DNA from: Segatella hominis
GTDB lineage: Bacteria; Bacteroidota; Bacteroidia; Bacteroidales; Bacteroidaceae
Reading direction: 5' to 3'
Assembly (NCBI RefSeq): GCF_019249725.2
Contig: NZ_CP137559.1
Coordinates: forward strand, 787,501-851,500
DNA length: 64,000 bases
Part shown: one piece after another, positions 17,700 to 26,543 of the stretch
How positions within the stretch are numbered: the first letter of the stretch is position 1
Layout: each line of letters starts with the position of its first letter
Notes under the pieces: generated by a model
Database searches by the model: none
What the model was told of the DNA's origin: nothing
What the model saw: only the letters and a program-made list of their open reading frames with translations
Made by a program: the position numbers and the translations under genes

Positions 17700-18640
17700 A
17701 GGAACTTCGTGCAGAGGACAAAAACTATAGTGTTTCTGGCCTCTGTAAACTGTTTGGGTTTACTCGTCAAGCGTATTATCAGCACGAAGACAATATGCTT
17801 GCAGCCTTGGCAGAGGAATCGTTTGTAATAGAGTATGTTAAGTCTATTAGAAAGCAAGATCCAGGTATCGGCGGTCGTAAACTCTGGCTGATGTATTGCA
17901 AGGAGTTTGGAGAAGAGAACGCCATGGGACATTGCCGTTTCGAGGATATAATATCAAGGTACAAGTTGGGAGTGCGTTCTTCCAACCGAAAACCTCGTAC
18001 AACGGACTCTCGTCATGGGTTACCCACATACCCCAACAAGATAAAAGAACTGATACCATCATCACCCAATGAAGTTTGGGTGAGCGACATTACATATCAG
18101 AAGATTTGGGATGATGCCGAACAAGGCACTTATCATTTCTGCTACATTTCTTTGATTACGGATTATTACACAAAAGAAATCATTGGCTATTCTGTCGGTG
18201 AGTCACTCTCCACCAGGTTCCCTTTGAAAGCCCTAAACATGGCCTTAATGCGCATGGAAAGTTATAAGGATATTATTACACCAATCCATCATTCCGATAG
18301 AGGTGTACAATATGCTAGTAACGAATACATCAAATTACTAAGGGAATACGGTATCATACCTAGCATGACAGAATGTGGCAATCCGAAGGATAATGCTGTA
18401 GCAGAGCGTGTCAATAACACGTTGAAGAACGAGTTATTCATGGGGCTTTCTTTTACTTCTTTACAGGAAGTAGAAGAGGCTTTAGAAAGGGCAGTACACT
18501 TTTACAATGAGTTACGCCCTCATGGAAGTATCGGGATGCTAACACCAAAGGAAGCTGCGAAACAAAAGGGAAGTTTAAAGAAAAATTGGACAAGTTATAG
18601 GGAAAAGTACATAAAATCCTTGTCAGTTCAGGAAAAATGA
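17683..18640 (+). CDS. IS3-family OrfB transposase (rve integrase core)
   Basis: The first ATG in frame is at 17795 (281 aa), but the frame is coding from the slippery site at 17675-17681 onward, so the functional product is the OrfAB fusion. An HTH_21 linker (GIGGRKLWLMYCKEFGEENA) precedes the integrase core. The DDE triad is complete: Asp in NEVWVSDITYQKIW, Asp in HHSDRGVQYAS and Glu in GNPKDNAVAERVNNTLKNEL. Intact, so the element may be active. The stop codon overlaps the right end of the element. Confidence 0.92.
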
Positions 18641-19139
18641 TTAATTTTGCAGCAAAATTGTAAAAACCGCGATCCACCCCTAGGGGTGGGTCCTTTGTCT
18701 ACTTCTATTAGGAACTAGAATGAAGTATGTAAATACTAACTAGGAATAAGATAGAAGATTGACAAGTAGAATTAGGAATAGAGAAAATAATTGTCAACTT
18801 ACAATAGGAATAAGGAACTATGTAGTCAACTAAATATAGGAAACTACAGATCCCTCGGGGAACACGTGATGGGGAGCTGGTGAACAAGAGACGGGCAACC
18901 GTTGCTCACGCGATGGGCAACAAGTGCCCAAACCGATAGCTACAATCTGGGCAATATAAAAAGGCTTTATTTTATAAGATTCTGTATAGATATACTGTTT
19001 TCTTACATATTTAAATAAAAAGTAAAATAAAAGCTACGATATGTTAGAAAAAAGAGGATGGTTCTTTGATTTAAATCAAAAAAGAAAGGGTTTTGGCAAC
19101 TTTTTTAATAAATTGTTTGCGGGCACAGTAGAAAGTTCG

Positions 19140-19148
19140 TATCTTTGC
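19140..19148 (+). promoter_or_regulatory. -7 element, small secreted protein gene
   Basis: TATCTTTGC on the plus strand; leaves a leader of about 118 nt before the ATG at 19273. Confidence 0.85.
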
Positions 19149-19193
19149 ATCGTCAAAAAGAAAAAGACAAAAAGAATTAGGATAATGTAAAAC

Positions 19194-19246
19194 GAGCTAA
19201 TCCTTCGGGTAAGGAAATGCCAATCATTAACACAATTGGTAGGCTC
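19194..19246 (+). promoter_or_regulatory. Structured 5' leader, three-way-junction fold
   Basis: Closing stem GAGC (19194-19197) / GCTC (19243-19246) encloses hairpin TCCTT (19201-19205) / AAGGA (19211-19215) and hairpin CCAAT (19220-19224) / ATTGG (19235-19239). It sits 26 nt before the start codon. It could be a regulatory leader; no known riboswitch class was recognised. Confidence 0.4.
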
Positions 19247-19272
19247 ACAAAGTAAAGAAAGGTAAAAAGATT

Positions 19273-19635
19273 ATGAAAAAGTTAGTAGTTTTGGCAGTAG
19301 CATTGTTGAGTATGACAACTACTTTTGCAGCAGATGAGAACGCAAGTGCAACAGCAGCAACAGCTGCTTACAACATGAATATCAAGATGGGTCCTTTGGC
19401 TGATGCTTTGTCTCTTAACATTGATCAGGTTGAGGCTGTAGCAGATGTTCATAAGAACTTCACTGCAGAGATGATGAATGCTGCTATTGCTCCAGCTGAG
19501 GAGCGTGATGCAATGGTAGGTAAGGCTATTAATAAGGATTTGAAATACATGCATACTATTCTTTCTGAGAAGCAGTATCGCAAGTATTTGATGTTGCTCA
19601 ATGCAACTCTCAAGAATCGTGGTCTCATCAAGTAA
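19273..19635 (+). CDS. Small secreted protein, 120 aa, unknown family
   Basis: Signal peptide MKKLVVLAVALLSMTTTFA followed by an Ala/Thr-rich linker (DENASATAATAAYNM) and an ~85-residue helical domain (LNIDQVEAVADVHKNFTAEM; MHTILSEKQYRKYLMLLNAT). The 'LSEKQYRKYL' helix resembles the LTxxQ-type helices of periplasmic Spy/CpxP-like and Bacteroidota DUF4890-like proteins, but the match is weak and no name is given. It has an optimal promoter, a long structured leader and a strong terminator (19690-19721), which suggests an abundant, tightly controlled monocistronic transcript. Confidence 0.75.
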   Translation: MKKLVVLAVALLSMTTTFAADENASATAATAAYNMNIKMGPLADALSLNIDQVEAVADVHKNFTAEMMNAAIAPAEERDAMVGKAINKDLKYMHTILSEKQYRKYLMLLNATLKNRGLIK

Positions 19636-19689
19636 TGATTCTTGAAACAAAAGAAGAAATTATTATAATAAGAGAGAGATAATTTTGAG

Positions 19690-19721
19690 AAACTGTGTGT
19701 CAGCTTTTTGGCACACAGTTT
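19690..19721 (+). terminator. Terminator of the small secreted protein gene
   Basis: 10-bp stem AAACTGTGTG / CACACAGTTT followed by T7. Confidence 0.9.
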
Positions 19722-19802
19722 TTTTGTCTTCAAAATGATTGTTTCCAATCTAATTGTTTTCAAATTGATTATATTCAAACTTGATAGTTCTCAATAGAAA
19801 AC

Positions 19803-20000
19803 AAAAAAGGGAATCCTCACGGACTCCCTCTTGCTTATTATACAAAAACATTATGAATTTTATTTAATTAGCGAACAAGATTCGATATTACTATTATCTA
19901 ACTTAACTAATCCATCTAAAAGTTTCAAATCAGCTATAAGGTTCAATCATTCATCTGCATGAAACATTATCACTTATAGGTTAAGCCTCTGCTTTTAACG
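19803..20000 (-). ncRNA. Putative structured small RNA, ~195 nt, with nested pseudoknot
   Basis: A minus-strand -7 element TACCTTTGC (20004-20012) and a downstream intrinsic terminator (stem 19809-19816/19821-19828, GTGA loop, U6) delimit a transcript with no ORF longer than a few codons. Three helices can form in the order A-B-C-B'-C'-A': A 19985-19980 with 19907-19902 (CTTAAC/GTTAAG), B 19979-19973 with 19940-19934 (CTATAAG/CTTATAG) and C 19965-19960 with 19927-19922 (GTTTCA/TGAAAC). B and C cross, forming an H-type pseudoknot closed by A, and A and B are directly adjacent so they can stack. No Rfam family is assigned; a divergent 6S-type or other Bacteroidales RNA cannot be excluded. Confidence 0.5.
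19809..19828 (-). terminator. Terminator of the RNA candidate
   Basis: 8-bp stem with one G-U pair, GTGA (GNRA-type) loop, then T6 on the minus strand. Confidence 0.8.
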
Positions 20001-20003
20001 ATT

Positions 20004-20012
20004 GCAAAGGTA
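20004..20012 (-). promoter_or_regulatory. -7 element, RNA candidate
   Basis: TACCTTTGC on the minus strand, ~75 bp downstream of the subtilase stop; there is no protein gene ahead of it. Confidence 0.75.
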
Positions 20013-20088
20013 CGAAGTTTTTTCGATTGCTGCAATACCTAAAAATGGGGGTTTTATCCAAATACCTATTTATAATGATGGTTGGAAA

Positions 20089-22356
20089 TTACTTTTTTCG
20101 TATCAGCGATGATCCTTGAATAGCTTGATAACCAGATAGTTGTATGATATAGATGCCCGTAGGCAATTCTGATATGTCACATAGATATTCCATTTCTCCT
20201 GATTGCATCTTTTCCACTTTCATTCTTATTCCAGATAAGTTATAGACAGAAACCCTAAAATCTTGAGTGGCTTTTTCTGTGAGATTGATGCATATCTTAT
20301 TCCTGTCCATACCGATTTGAGCTTTTTGAGGTAGATAAGTACTGATATCTGATATTCCGTCCAGGTTCAAAGCAGCCAATAGTCCTCGGTAAACATCCAG
20401 TTTTCCATATCCCCAGAGGTTGTTTGGTATATCTTGTTCTTTGTCTAAAGGAATGCTCGTCTTCTTGATAATATCCAAAACATCCTGACTGTTTAGACTC
20501 GGATTGGCTTCTAACCATAGGGCAATTGCTCCGCCCACAACCGGAGAAGCCATAGAGGTACCACTATTGGAATGCCAAAAATAATTTCTTCCCTGATAGG
20601 TATAACTGGAAATGCGGGTGTCCCTGTCCCAGTTGTCGGGATGACATACTTCATAGAATGAGTTATAGGATGAAATGACCGTACTGCCCGGTGCAATTAC
20701 ATCTGGTTTGATTCGTTCATCGAAGGTTGGTCCTATTGACGAATAGGCTCCAAGTGCTCCGATGGACAGTGTTTCAGACTGCTTATATTTTCCCTCTATA
20801 TCCGTATAGCCGGTATGGTTGATGGTGGCACCTACGCAGATCACACTCGGGTAAGATGAAGGGGAATTGATGCTATGCGACTTCTCGCAGTCAGCAAGTG
20901 ACGGATCTACTGAGCTGATATACATATTGCCCGAACCATGATATACTTGAACATCTGCGTCTTTGCCCATTACCTGATAGGATATATGGTTGGTTAAACC
21001 CACATTTTTTTCGTCTAAGGCTTTCACCATCCAGTCATAGCATATTTCTTCTTTCTGATAACAGGAAGGGTATGCCCCCATCATCATGACATACCTTTTT
21101 CCAGCCACCTCTACTGTGTCAATCAGGGTAGAGTCGGCAGTAGCTAAAATATGCTCGGTATTCACATCAAAGATATGAGGACGCGTTCTTTCTTCATAAA
21201 TGGTGGTGCGCAAAGTAAATGGCTGAGATGATTTGGCGATGTGATAGACGTATGGTTTGGCACTATTCACAAAACAGCCCGCACTTTCTTTTTCCAATGG
21301 CTTATGCATATAGTAATATTGTTGACCATTGTTGCCGGCTGAAGATACCAATACATGACCGGGAATGCGGGTCAGACTATCTAAAATCTCGCCATATAGC
21401 AAGTCTGTTCCATCAAAATCCTGTCCAGCTCCTTCGCTAAATGAGATGACGCATGGTTTACCTACCTGATCCGCATAATCGAAGATATACTTGAATCCTA
21501 AGGCATCCATGGCATAAGTAAATTTATAAGTTTGGGAAGAATCAATCAATGCAGCATTTTCGGATGTCGCATTTGCTACCAGACAAATATCGCTTTCGTA
21601 TGCCATGCCGTGGTATTTGCCAGGAATATCTGAAGCCACTCCCTCACATCCGCTTCCTGCTGCTATTCCCAAGGTATGTGTGCCATGTGAATTATCATAT
21701 CCATCTCTCGAACATCCTAATGCAAGCAGATGTTCTTTTCCGATATATTCGCGGCCTACAGGCAATGTACTCTGTAAGGTGTCTGAAGATATCTGATCCC
21801 AAAAAGCCTTGATGCGATAATCTGTCATCTGTGGGTTGTAGAAATTCGGATTTGTAAAGTCGAAACCGATATCCATAATGCCCATTACTACGCCTTTTCC
21901 TGTATAGACCTGTGGCAAATTCCTACCTTCATATACGGGTAAAGCATTGGTCTGAATGATGACAGAATCTAAAGTACATTTCGGGTTCATGTTGGCTTCG
22001 ATGCGTTGTATCTCTGGTAATGATGATAGACGGGATACAGAGTTCAGCGGAATCGTAGCGATGTATATATTACCATATCTGGCCCAAACCTTGCCACCAT
22101 GCTGGTGTAGCACTTTTTTTCCATCTCCCGACACTTTGATAAAAGCAGTAGTCATGGGAGAGGGGATGCCTGTTATTGTTTTCTTTGCTTTGACATCATG
22201 TATTTTGGCAAGATTGACGGTTTGTTTTTCTTTCTCGCGTTCCTCCAAAACATAGTGTCGGAGCATAGGAGAAAGTTTGGATAGACATGCTCTTTGGGCA
22301 TAGGCTCCATGTCCGAAGAATATAGTCAAGGTCAAATATAGTAATAGCTTTTTCAT
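20089..22356 (-). CDS. Secreted S8 (subtilisin-like) peptidase with T9SS type A sorting domain
   Basis: 755 aa. Signal peptide MKKLLLYLTLTIFFGHGAYA. A propeptide-like region comes first, then the subtilase domain: catalytic Asp in GVVMGIMDIGFDFTNP (about 155), His in SHGTHTLGIAAGSG (about 224) and Ser in SNSGTSMASPVVGGAIAL (about 600), with a large insertion between His and Ser. The last ~75 residues match the type IX type A sorting domain (FRVSVYNLSGIRMKVEK; LPTGIYIIQLSG; end SLIRKK), so the enzyme should reach the cell surface or medium. Likely a nutrient or host protein-degrading protease. The S9 peptidase lies upstream, separated by a terminator. Confidence 0.93.
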   Translation of the reverse strand: MKKLLLYLTLTIFFGHGAYAQRACLSKLSPMLRHYVLEEREKEKQTVNLAKIHDVKAKKTITGIPSPMTTAFIKVSGDGKKVLHQHGGKVWARYGNIYIATIPLNSVSRLSSLPEIQRIEANMNPKCTLDSVIIQTNALPVYEGRNLPQVYTGKGVVMGIMDIGFDFTNPNFYNPQMTDYRIKAFWDQISSDTLQSTLPVGREYIGKEHLLALGCSRDGYDNSHGTHTLGIAAGSGCEGVASDIPGKYHGMAYESDICLVANATSENAALIDSSQTYKFTYAMDALGFKYIFDYADQVGKPCVISFSEGAGQDFDGTDLLYGEILDSLTRIPGHVLVSSAGNNGQQYYYMHKPLEKESAGCFVNSAKPYVYHIAKSSQPFTLRTTIYEERTRPHIFDVNTEHILATADSTLIDTVEVAGKRYVMMMGAYPSCYQKEEICYDWMVKALDEKNVGLTNHISYQVMGKDADVQVYHGSGNMYISSVDPSLADCEKSHSINSPSSYPSVICVGATINHTGYTDIEGKYKQSETLSIGALGAYSSIGPTFDERIKPDVIAPGSTVISSYNSFYEVCHPDNWDRDTRISSYTYQGRNYFWHSNSGTSMASPVVGGAIALWLEANPSLNSQDVLDIIKKTSIPLDKEQDIPNNLWGYGKLDVYRGLLAALNLDGISDISTYLPQKAQIGMDRNKICINLTEKATQDFRVSVYNLSGIRMKVEKMQSGEMEYLCDISELPTGIYIIQLSGYQAIQGSSLIRKK

Positions 22357-22384
22357 ACAAGTAAGATTGTGATTAAGAAGAAAA

Positions 22385-22408
22385 GGAATCCCCGTGAAAG
22401 AGGATTCC
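22385..22408. terminator. Terminator between S9 and S8 peptidase genes
   Basis: Stem GGAATCC / GGATTCC with T8 on the plus side and T4 on the minus side. It shares the words AGGGAATCCTC and CACGG with the terminator at 19809-19828. Confidence 0.7.
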
Positions 22409-22449
22409 CTGTTTTTTTTGAGATTTTAGCTTTTAAAAAACTAAAGGAT

Positions 22450-24615
22450 TTATTTCTTTAACCATTTATCAAGCCAGTTGAAGAATGTTCTCTGCCAAAG
22501 AACACCATTCTGTGGTTTCAATACCCAGTGATTCTCGTCAGGATAGATGAGAAGTTCTGCAGGAATACCGCGCATACGGGCAGCGTTGAAAGCTCCCATA
22601 CCTTGATTGGCATTGATGCGATAGTCTTTCTCTCCATGAATACAGAGGATAGGAGTATCCCATTTATCAACAAACTTGTGAGGACTGTTCTCGTAAGTCT
22701 TCTTGGCATTTCCACTCAGGTCCTTATTCCAATAAGCATCCTCATATTCCCAGTTAGAGAACCATGCCTCCTCTGTGTCTGTGTACATGCTCTCCAGGTT
22801 GAAAGCACCATCGTGAGCCAGGAATGCCTTGAAACGCTTATTGTGATGACTGGCGAGATAGTAAACAGAGAAACCACCGAAACTTGCACCGACGCAACCT
22901 AAGCGATCCTTATCTACGTATGGCAGATTGGCTGCTGCATCATCGATAGCAGAGAGATAGTCGTTCATACACTGACCGGTCCAGTCGCCAGAGACTTCCT
23001 CGTTCCATTCACTACCGAAACCTGGAAGACCACGGCGATTAGGCAATACCACTACATAACCGTTGGCAGCCATGATCTGAATATTCCAGCGATAGCTCCA
23101 GAATTGACTTACAGGGCTCTGAGGACCGCCTTCACAGAAGAGAAGGGTAGGGTATTTCTTGGTAGCATCAAAATTGGATGGCAACATAATCCATACCAAC
23201 ATCTGCTTACCATCTGTAGTCTTTACCCAACGCTGTTCGCACTTTCCGAGGTTCAACTGGTTCAGAATATGGTCGTTCTCGTGAGAAATCTGTTCTACCT
23301 TAGTACCTTTGGCATCCTTACCAGGGGTAACGATATAGATATCGGTAGGATGACTCATGCTTGCACGGGTAGCGAGAATCTTGTTGCCATTATTTGCCAA
23401 AGCTACGCTACCATAATCAGCCCAGTCGTTGGTGATCTGTTTAACTTCGCCCTTGAAGTTGGCCTGATAGAGGTTCAGGGTTCCGTGCCAAACACCGATG
23501 AAAGTAAGGCTCTTGTTGTCCTTGTTCCATACGAATCCTTCTACGTTGGAGTCAAACTTGTCTGATACATAGTTTTTCTTACCCGTAGCCAGTTCGTAAA
23601 CACAAAGACGGTTGCGGTCGCTTTCATAACCATTGCGTGCCATGCTTTGCCATGCGATGTACTTACCATCAGCAGAGAATTGTGGATTGGTATCGTAACC
23701 AGGATTGTTTTTCAGATTTTCAGGAGCATTGACAGCCTGATTCTTCATGCTCTTGGTTGCATCAATCTTTGGCTCTACATAACCAGCCTCCTTGCAGAGA
23801 TTCTTGGTCTCGCGCGTACCTATATTATATAAGTAGATGTCTGAGTCTGTAGAGATGGCATACTGAACGCCCTCTTTCTTGCGACAGGTATAGGCGATAG
23901 TCTTTGAATCAGGGCTCCAGGCCAACTGCTCGATACCGCCGAATGGTGCCATAGGACATTCGAATGGTTCACCTTTCAGAATATCTTCTCCCTCGTTGAT
24001 GGTGCCGTTTTCTGTGACATCAGCAACAAAAGGGTGCAATATGCTCTCCACATAGTGATCCCAGTGGCGATAGTTCATGTCTGTTACCAGACGACCAGTG
24101 GCGAGTGGCAGGTCTGAAGGATTCTCCTTGATGGTGCCATGATAAGGCAACTCCTTGATGAGGATGACCTTCTTACCGTCTGGAGAGAATTTGAATCCCT
24201 CGATGCCTAACTTATCGTTGGTCAACTGCTTGCGGTCGGTTCCGTCTGGGTTCATGCTCCAGAGCTGTCCCTCCCGGAGAAAAGCAATTTTTTGTCCACC
24301 GGCTATCCAGGCAGCATCACTTTCGCTTTTGGCATCAGTGGTGAGCGCTTTTTGGTTCTTACCGTTGGCATCCATGATGAAGAGCATCTGATGACCCTTG
24401 TTTTCCTTCACACTGTAATAACCTACCTGATAAACGATTTGCTTGCCGTTAGGTGAAGCCTCGGCTGCACCGATGCGTCCCATAGCCCAGAGAGCCTCAG
24501 GAGTCATCAGGTGGTTTTCTACCTTGATCTCATTCTTTTGAATCATAGTTTGTGCATCAACTGTAGTGGTACTCATCGTGAGTGCAGCTGCAGCTAAAAT
24601 CATTGCTTTAATCAT
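22450..24615 (-). CDS. S9 family peptidase (prolyl oligopeptidase / dipeptidyl-peptidase 5-like)
   Basis: 721 aa from the ATG at 24615, preferred because it starts a clean signal peptide (MIKAMILAAAALTMSTTTVD, cleavage near DAQ); an ATG 18 codons upstream adds a basic non-signal extension. An N-terminal beta-propeller has TolB/PD40-type repeats (GFKFSPDGKKVILI; QLAWSPDSKTIAYTC). The C-terminal alpha/beta hydrolase domain has nucleophile Ser in GASFGGFSVYYL, Asp in CIHGEKDYRI and His in DENHWV. It should release dipeptides from oligopeptides in the periplasm. Overall order resembles DPP5/S9C; exact specificity cannot be read. Confidence 0.92.
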   Translation of the reverse strand: MIKAMILAAAALTMSTTTVDAQTMIQKNEIKVENHLMTPEALWAMGRIGAAEASPNGKQIVYQVGYYSVKENKGHQMLFIMDANGKNQKALTTDAKSESDAAWIAGGQKIAFLREGQLWSMNPDGTDRKQLTNDKLGIEGFKFSPDGKKVILIKELPYHGTIKENPSDLPLATGRLVTDMNYRHWDHYVESILHPFVADVTENGTINEGEDILKGEPFECPMAPFGGIEQLAWSPDSKTIAYTCRKKEGVQYAISTDSDIYLYNIGTRETKNLCKEAGYVEPKIDATKSMKNQAVNAPENLKNNPGYDTNPQFSADGKYIAWQSMARNGYESDRNRLCVYELATGKKNYVSDKFDSNVEGFVWNKDNKSLTFIGVWHGTLNLYQANFKGEVKQITNDWADYGSVALANNGNKILATRASMSHPTDIYIVTPGKDAKGTKVEQISHENDHILNQLNLGKCEQRWVKTTDGKQMLVWIMLPSNFDATKKYPTLLFCEGGPQSPVSQFWSYRWNIQIMAANGYVVVLPNRRGLPGFGSEWNEEVSGDWTGQCMNDYLSAIDDAAANLPYVDKDRLGCVGASFGGFSVYYLASHHNKRFKAFLAHDGAFNLESMYTDTEEAWFSNWEYEDAYWNKDLSGNAKKTYENSPHKFVDKWDTPILCIHGEKDYRINANQGMGAFNAARMRGIPAELLIYPDENHWVLKPQNGVLWQRTFFNWLDKWLKK

Positions 24616-24731
24616 TGTATTTAATTTTATTAGAGTTTTTTTCTTAACAACAATAGCGTTTATTCTCAACTTGAATAGCGCTTATTCCTATTTGAATATG
24701 GCTGGGTGAAGAGAGAAAATGTAAATGGGAG

Positions 24732-26507
24732 TTATTGATTATCAACTTCTTCACACACCACCATCTCAGTACCTCTGTAAATGACGACAATCTTGTGAAG
24801 TTGGGTGGTCTTCACGGCGGAAGTGACCACTTCGCTTTGAGCGTAGCGGTTCACTTGAACCTCGGCTTCTTTGAAAAGCTGTTGGATGTGTGCGTCAGTA
24901 TCTTTCGATTTGGCGTACTTGAGTTCCACAATATAAGAGTGGGTCATGTCGCTATAGATGTCGAGCAGCGGACATAGGAAGATGTCAGCATATCCTTCCT
25001 GAGTATCTTTTTCGGAGATAGGACGATAGTACTGATTTTGGCAAGTCATGGCAAGCGTGAAGCCATGCACAAAATACTCCCCTTTCTGATGGTCTCGTTG
25101 GGAGGCGTATTTATGCAGGCTGTCGGCAATGTACTGGAAGTATGCCTTCCATTTGCCATCATAAGCAAGATTGCTTGCCAACTCATTCTTTTCGTAGCTG
25201 TCGAATGAGAGGTCGTTTTCTTTGTAGGTATCGAGCAGATAAGTAAATAGCTGCTCGCGCACAACCTCGTTTGGAATAATAAATTTGGTCTTTCCTTTGG
25301 ATGTTCCGTCGATGGTGACCATTCCGAAGTAAAACAATAGGCTGACGAAATTGTCGGGATTGCCTATCAGCTCGGCAGGAAATCCCGACTTGAGTTCGCC
25401 TGTGATGTAATCTTGCTGCACCAGTTGCTGGATGATAGAGGCATCGTGGGCAAACTCCTTGTCTCTGCGGATGAGCATGCGGAGCTTGTTGTAGTCGGTA
25501 CGGATGTTTTCGTCTATCATGTGGTCGGGCACCTCACAATCATTGTTCACATAATTGTCGATGAAGTAAAGCACCATGTTGGAGTTGTACATCGTCACTT
25601 TGCCGTACTTCTTGAGTGCAAAGCAATAGTTGTCGTACCATGGCTTCATGATTGTTATCAATTCGTCGATGGTATGGTTGAACTCGTATTGGGTGGAGTA
25701 GTATTCGAGCATGTCACGCACTTCTTTCTCTGTGAATCCCGTCAGTTCATGGAATTGGGCACTCAGAGTGTAGTTGGTGCCGATGTTGAATCCACTGGTC
25801 AGGTCGTCTAATGTGACAGGGCTGACTCCTGTCACAAATACACGGGCGATGGTAGAATCTGTACCAGCCTTGATCGTGTCGAAGAAAGTGCGCAAGTATC
25901 CCTCGCCATGAGTCTCTTTGCGATATTTGTCCAGACAGTTGGGTTCAGCAAGAATCTTGTTGGTGAAATGGTCGTATTCGTCGATGAAGAGGAACACCTT
26001 GGCATTGGTCTTCTCGCATTCACGGCACAGAAAGTTCAGTTGCTTGACCGCACCATCCAGTTGGTTCATACCTTCTTTGATGCCTTTCGGTAAATATTGC
26101 GCATATACATCGCAGAAAAAATTAAAGGCTATGCGACAATGGTCGTCTAATCCCTTTTTATAGTCATTTAGTTCTGTATTTACTATTGCAAAGTTGAGCT
26201 TGATGACAAGATATTTGTTGTGCTCGGGTGTGGGATGTTGACCGATGTAGAGATGCCCGAAGAGCTTGTCGAAGATGTTTGCTCGATTGATGTCGTAGTA
26301 ATGCTCAAGCATGGAGAGAGTAAGGCTCTTGCCGAATCGGCGAGGGCGGAGGTAGAAGAAGAACTTGTTGGCTCTTTCTATTTTCTCCACGAATGGAGTC
26401 TTGTCGACATAATAGCAGTCATCCTCGATGACGGCTTTGAAGTTCATCATGCCGTAAGGGATGCGCTTGGGATATTTTCGAATGCTCGTTGATTGATTCT
26501 CTACCAT
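24732..26507 (-). CDS. AAA-ATPase-like / PD-(D/E)XK nuclease superfamily protein
   Basis: 591 aa, full length for this abundant Bacteroidota family (AAA-ATPase_like domain followed by DUF1703/PDDEXK_9). The N-terminus shows the family start YPKRIPYGMMNFKAVIEDDC and a P-loop-like FYLRPRRFGKSLTLSML (about 50-66); Walker B-like VFLFIDEYDHFT near 170. The C-terminal ~100 residues carry a PD-(D/E)XK-like core (GYADIFLCPLLD, then YIVELKYAKSKD with the E-x-K). Function unknown; members are numerous per genome and proposed to act on nucleic acid. Own promoter at 26535-26543. No partner gene. Confidence 0.9.
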   Translation of the reverse strand: MVENQSTSIRKYPKRIPYGMMNFKAVIEDDCYYVDKTPFVEKIERANKFFFYLRPRRFGKSLTLSMLEHYYDINRANIFDKLFGHLYIGQHPTPEHNKYLVIKLNFAIVNTELNDYKKGLDDHCRIAFNFFCDVYAQYLPKGIKEGMNQLDGAVKQLNFLCRECEKTNAKVFLFIDEYDHFTNKILAEPNCLDKYRKETHGEGYLRTFFDTIKAGTDSTIARVFVTGVSPVTLDDLTSGFNIGTNYTLSAQFHELTGFTEKEVRDMLEYYSTQYEFNHTIDELITIMKPWYDNYCFALKKYGKVTMYNSNMVLYFIDNYVNNDCEVPDHMIDENIRTDYNKLRMLIRRDKEFAHDASIIQQLVQQDYITGELKSGFPAELIGNPDNFVSLLFYFGMVTIDGTSKGKTKFIIPNEVVREQLFTYLLDTYKENDLSFDSYEKNELASNLAYDGKWKAYFQYIADSLHKYASQRDHQKGEYFVHGFTLAMTCQNQYYRPISEKDTQEGYADIFLCPLLDIYSDMTHSYIVELKYAKSKDTDAHIQQLFKEAEVQVNRYAQSEVVTSAVKTTQLHKIVVIYRGTEMVVCEEVDNQ

Positions 26508-26534
26508 ATTTTTACACCTTTTTTATATTGTTCT

Positions 26535-26543
26535 GCAAAAATA
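26535..26543 (-). promoter_or_regulatory. -7 element, AAA-ATPase-like gene
   Basis: TATTTTTGC on the minus strand, 28 bp from the ATG at 26507. Confidence 0.75.

Larger units (their letters stand above)
17303..18636 (+). mobile_element. IS3-family insertion sequence (bounds approximate)
   Basis: orfA and orfB overlap in the IS3 manner. The left end is taken at TGTCCTAGAAAAAGTTGACA (17303-17322). The right end overlaps the end of orfB: 18621-18635 inverted reads TTTCCTGAACTGACA, an imperfect match to the left end. No target duplication was found. About 1.33 kb, a normal IS3 length. Confidence 0.8.
18641..19272. other. Non-coding stretch with palindromes, short repeats and the leader of the next gene
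   Basis: 632 bp without a convincing gene. In order: a 17-nt perfect palindrome AATTTTGCAGCAAAATT (18643-18659); a 16-bp palindrome CCACCCCTAGGGGTGG (18674-18689); an A-rich section where TAGGAA(T/C)-type words recur irregularly (about 18706-18845); a GC-richer patch with a ~22-bp degenerate repeat around GATGGGCAAC (about 18867-18935); then AT-rich sequence, the -7 element at 19140-19148 and a folded leader. Confidence 0.6.
19636..20088. other. Intergenic region with terminator and an RNA candidate
   Basis: 453 bp without a protein gene. It contains the terminator of the small secreted protein gene and, on the other strand, a complete promoter-to-terminator unit (see 19803-20000). The ~75 bp next to the subtilase stop holds no recognised feature. 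Confidence 0.6.
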
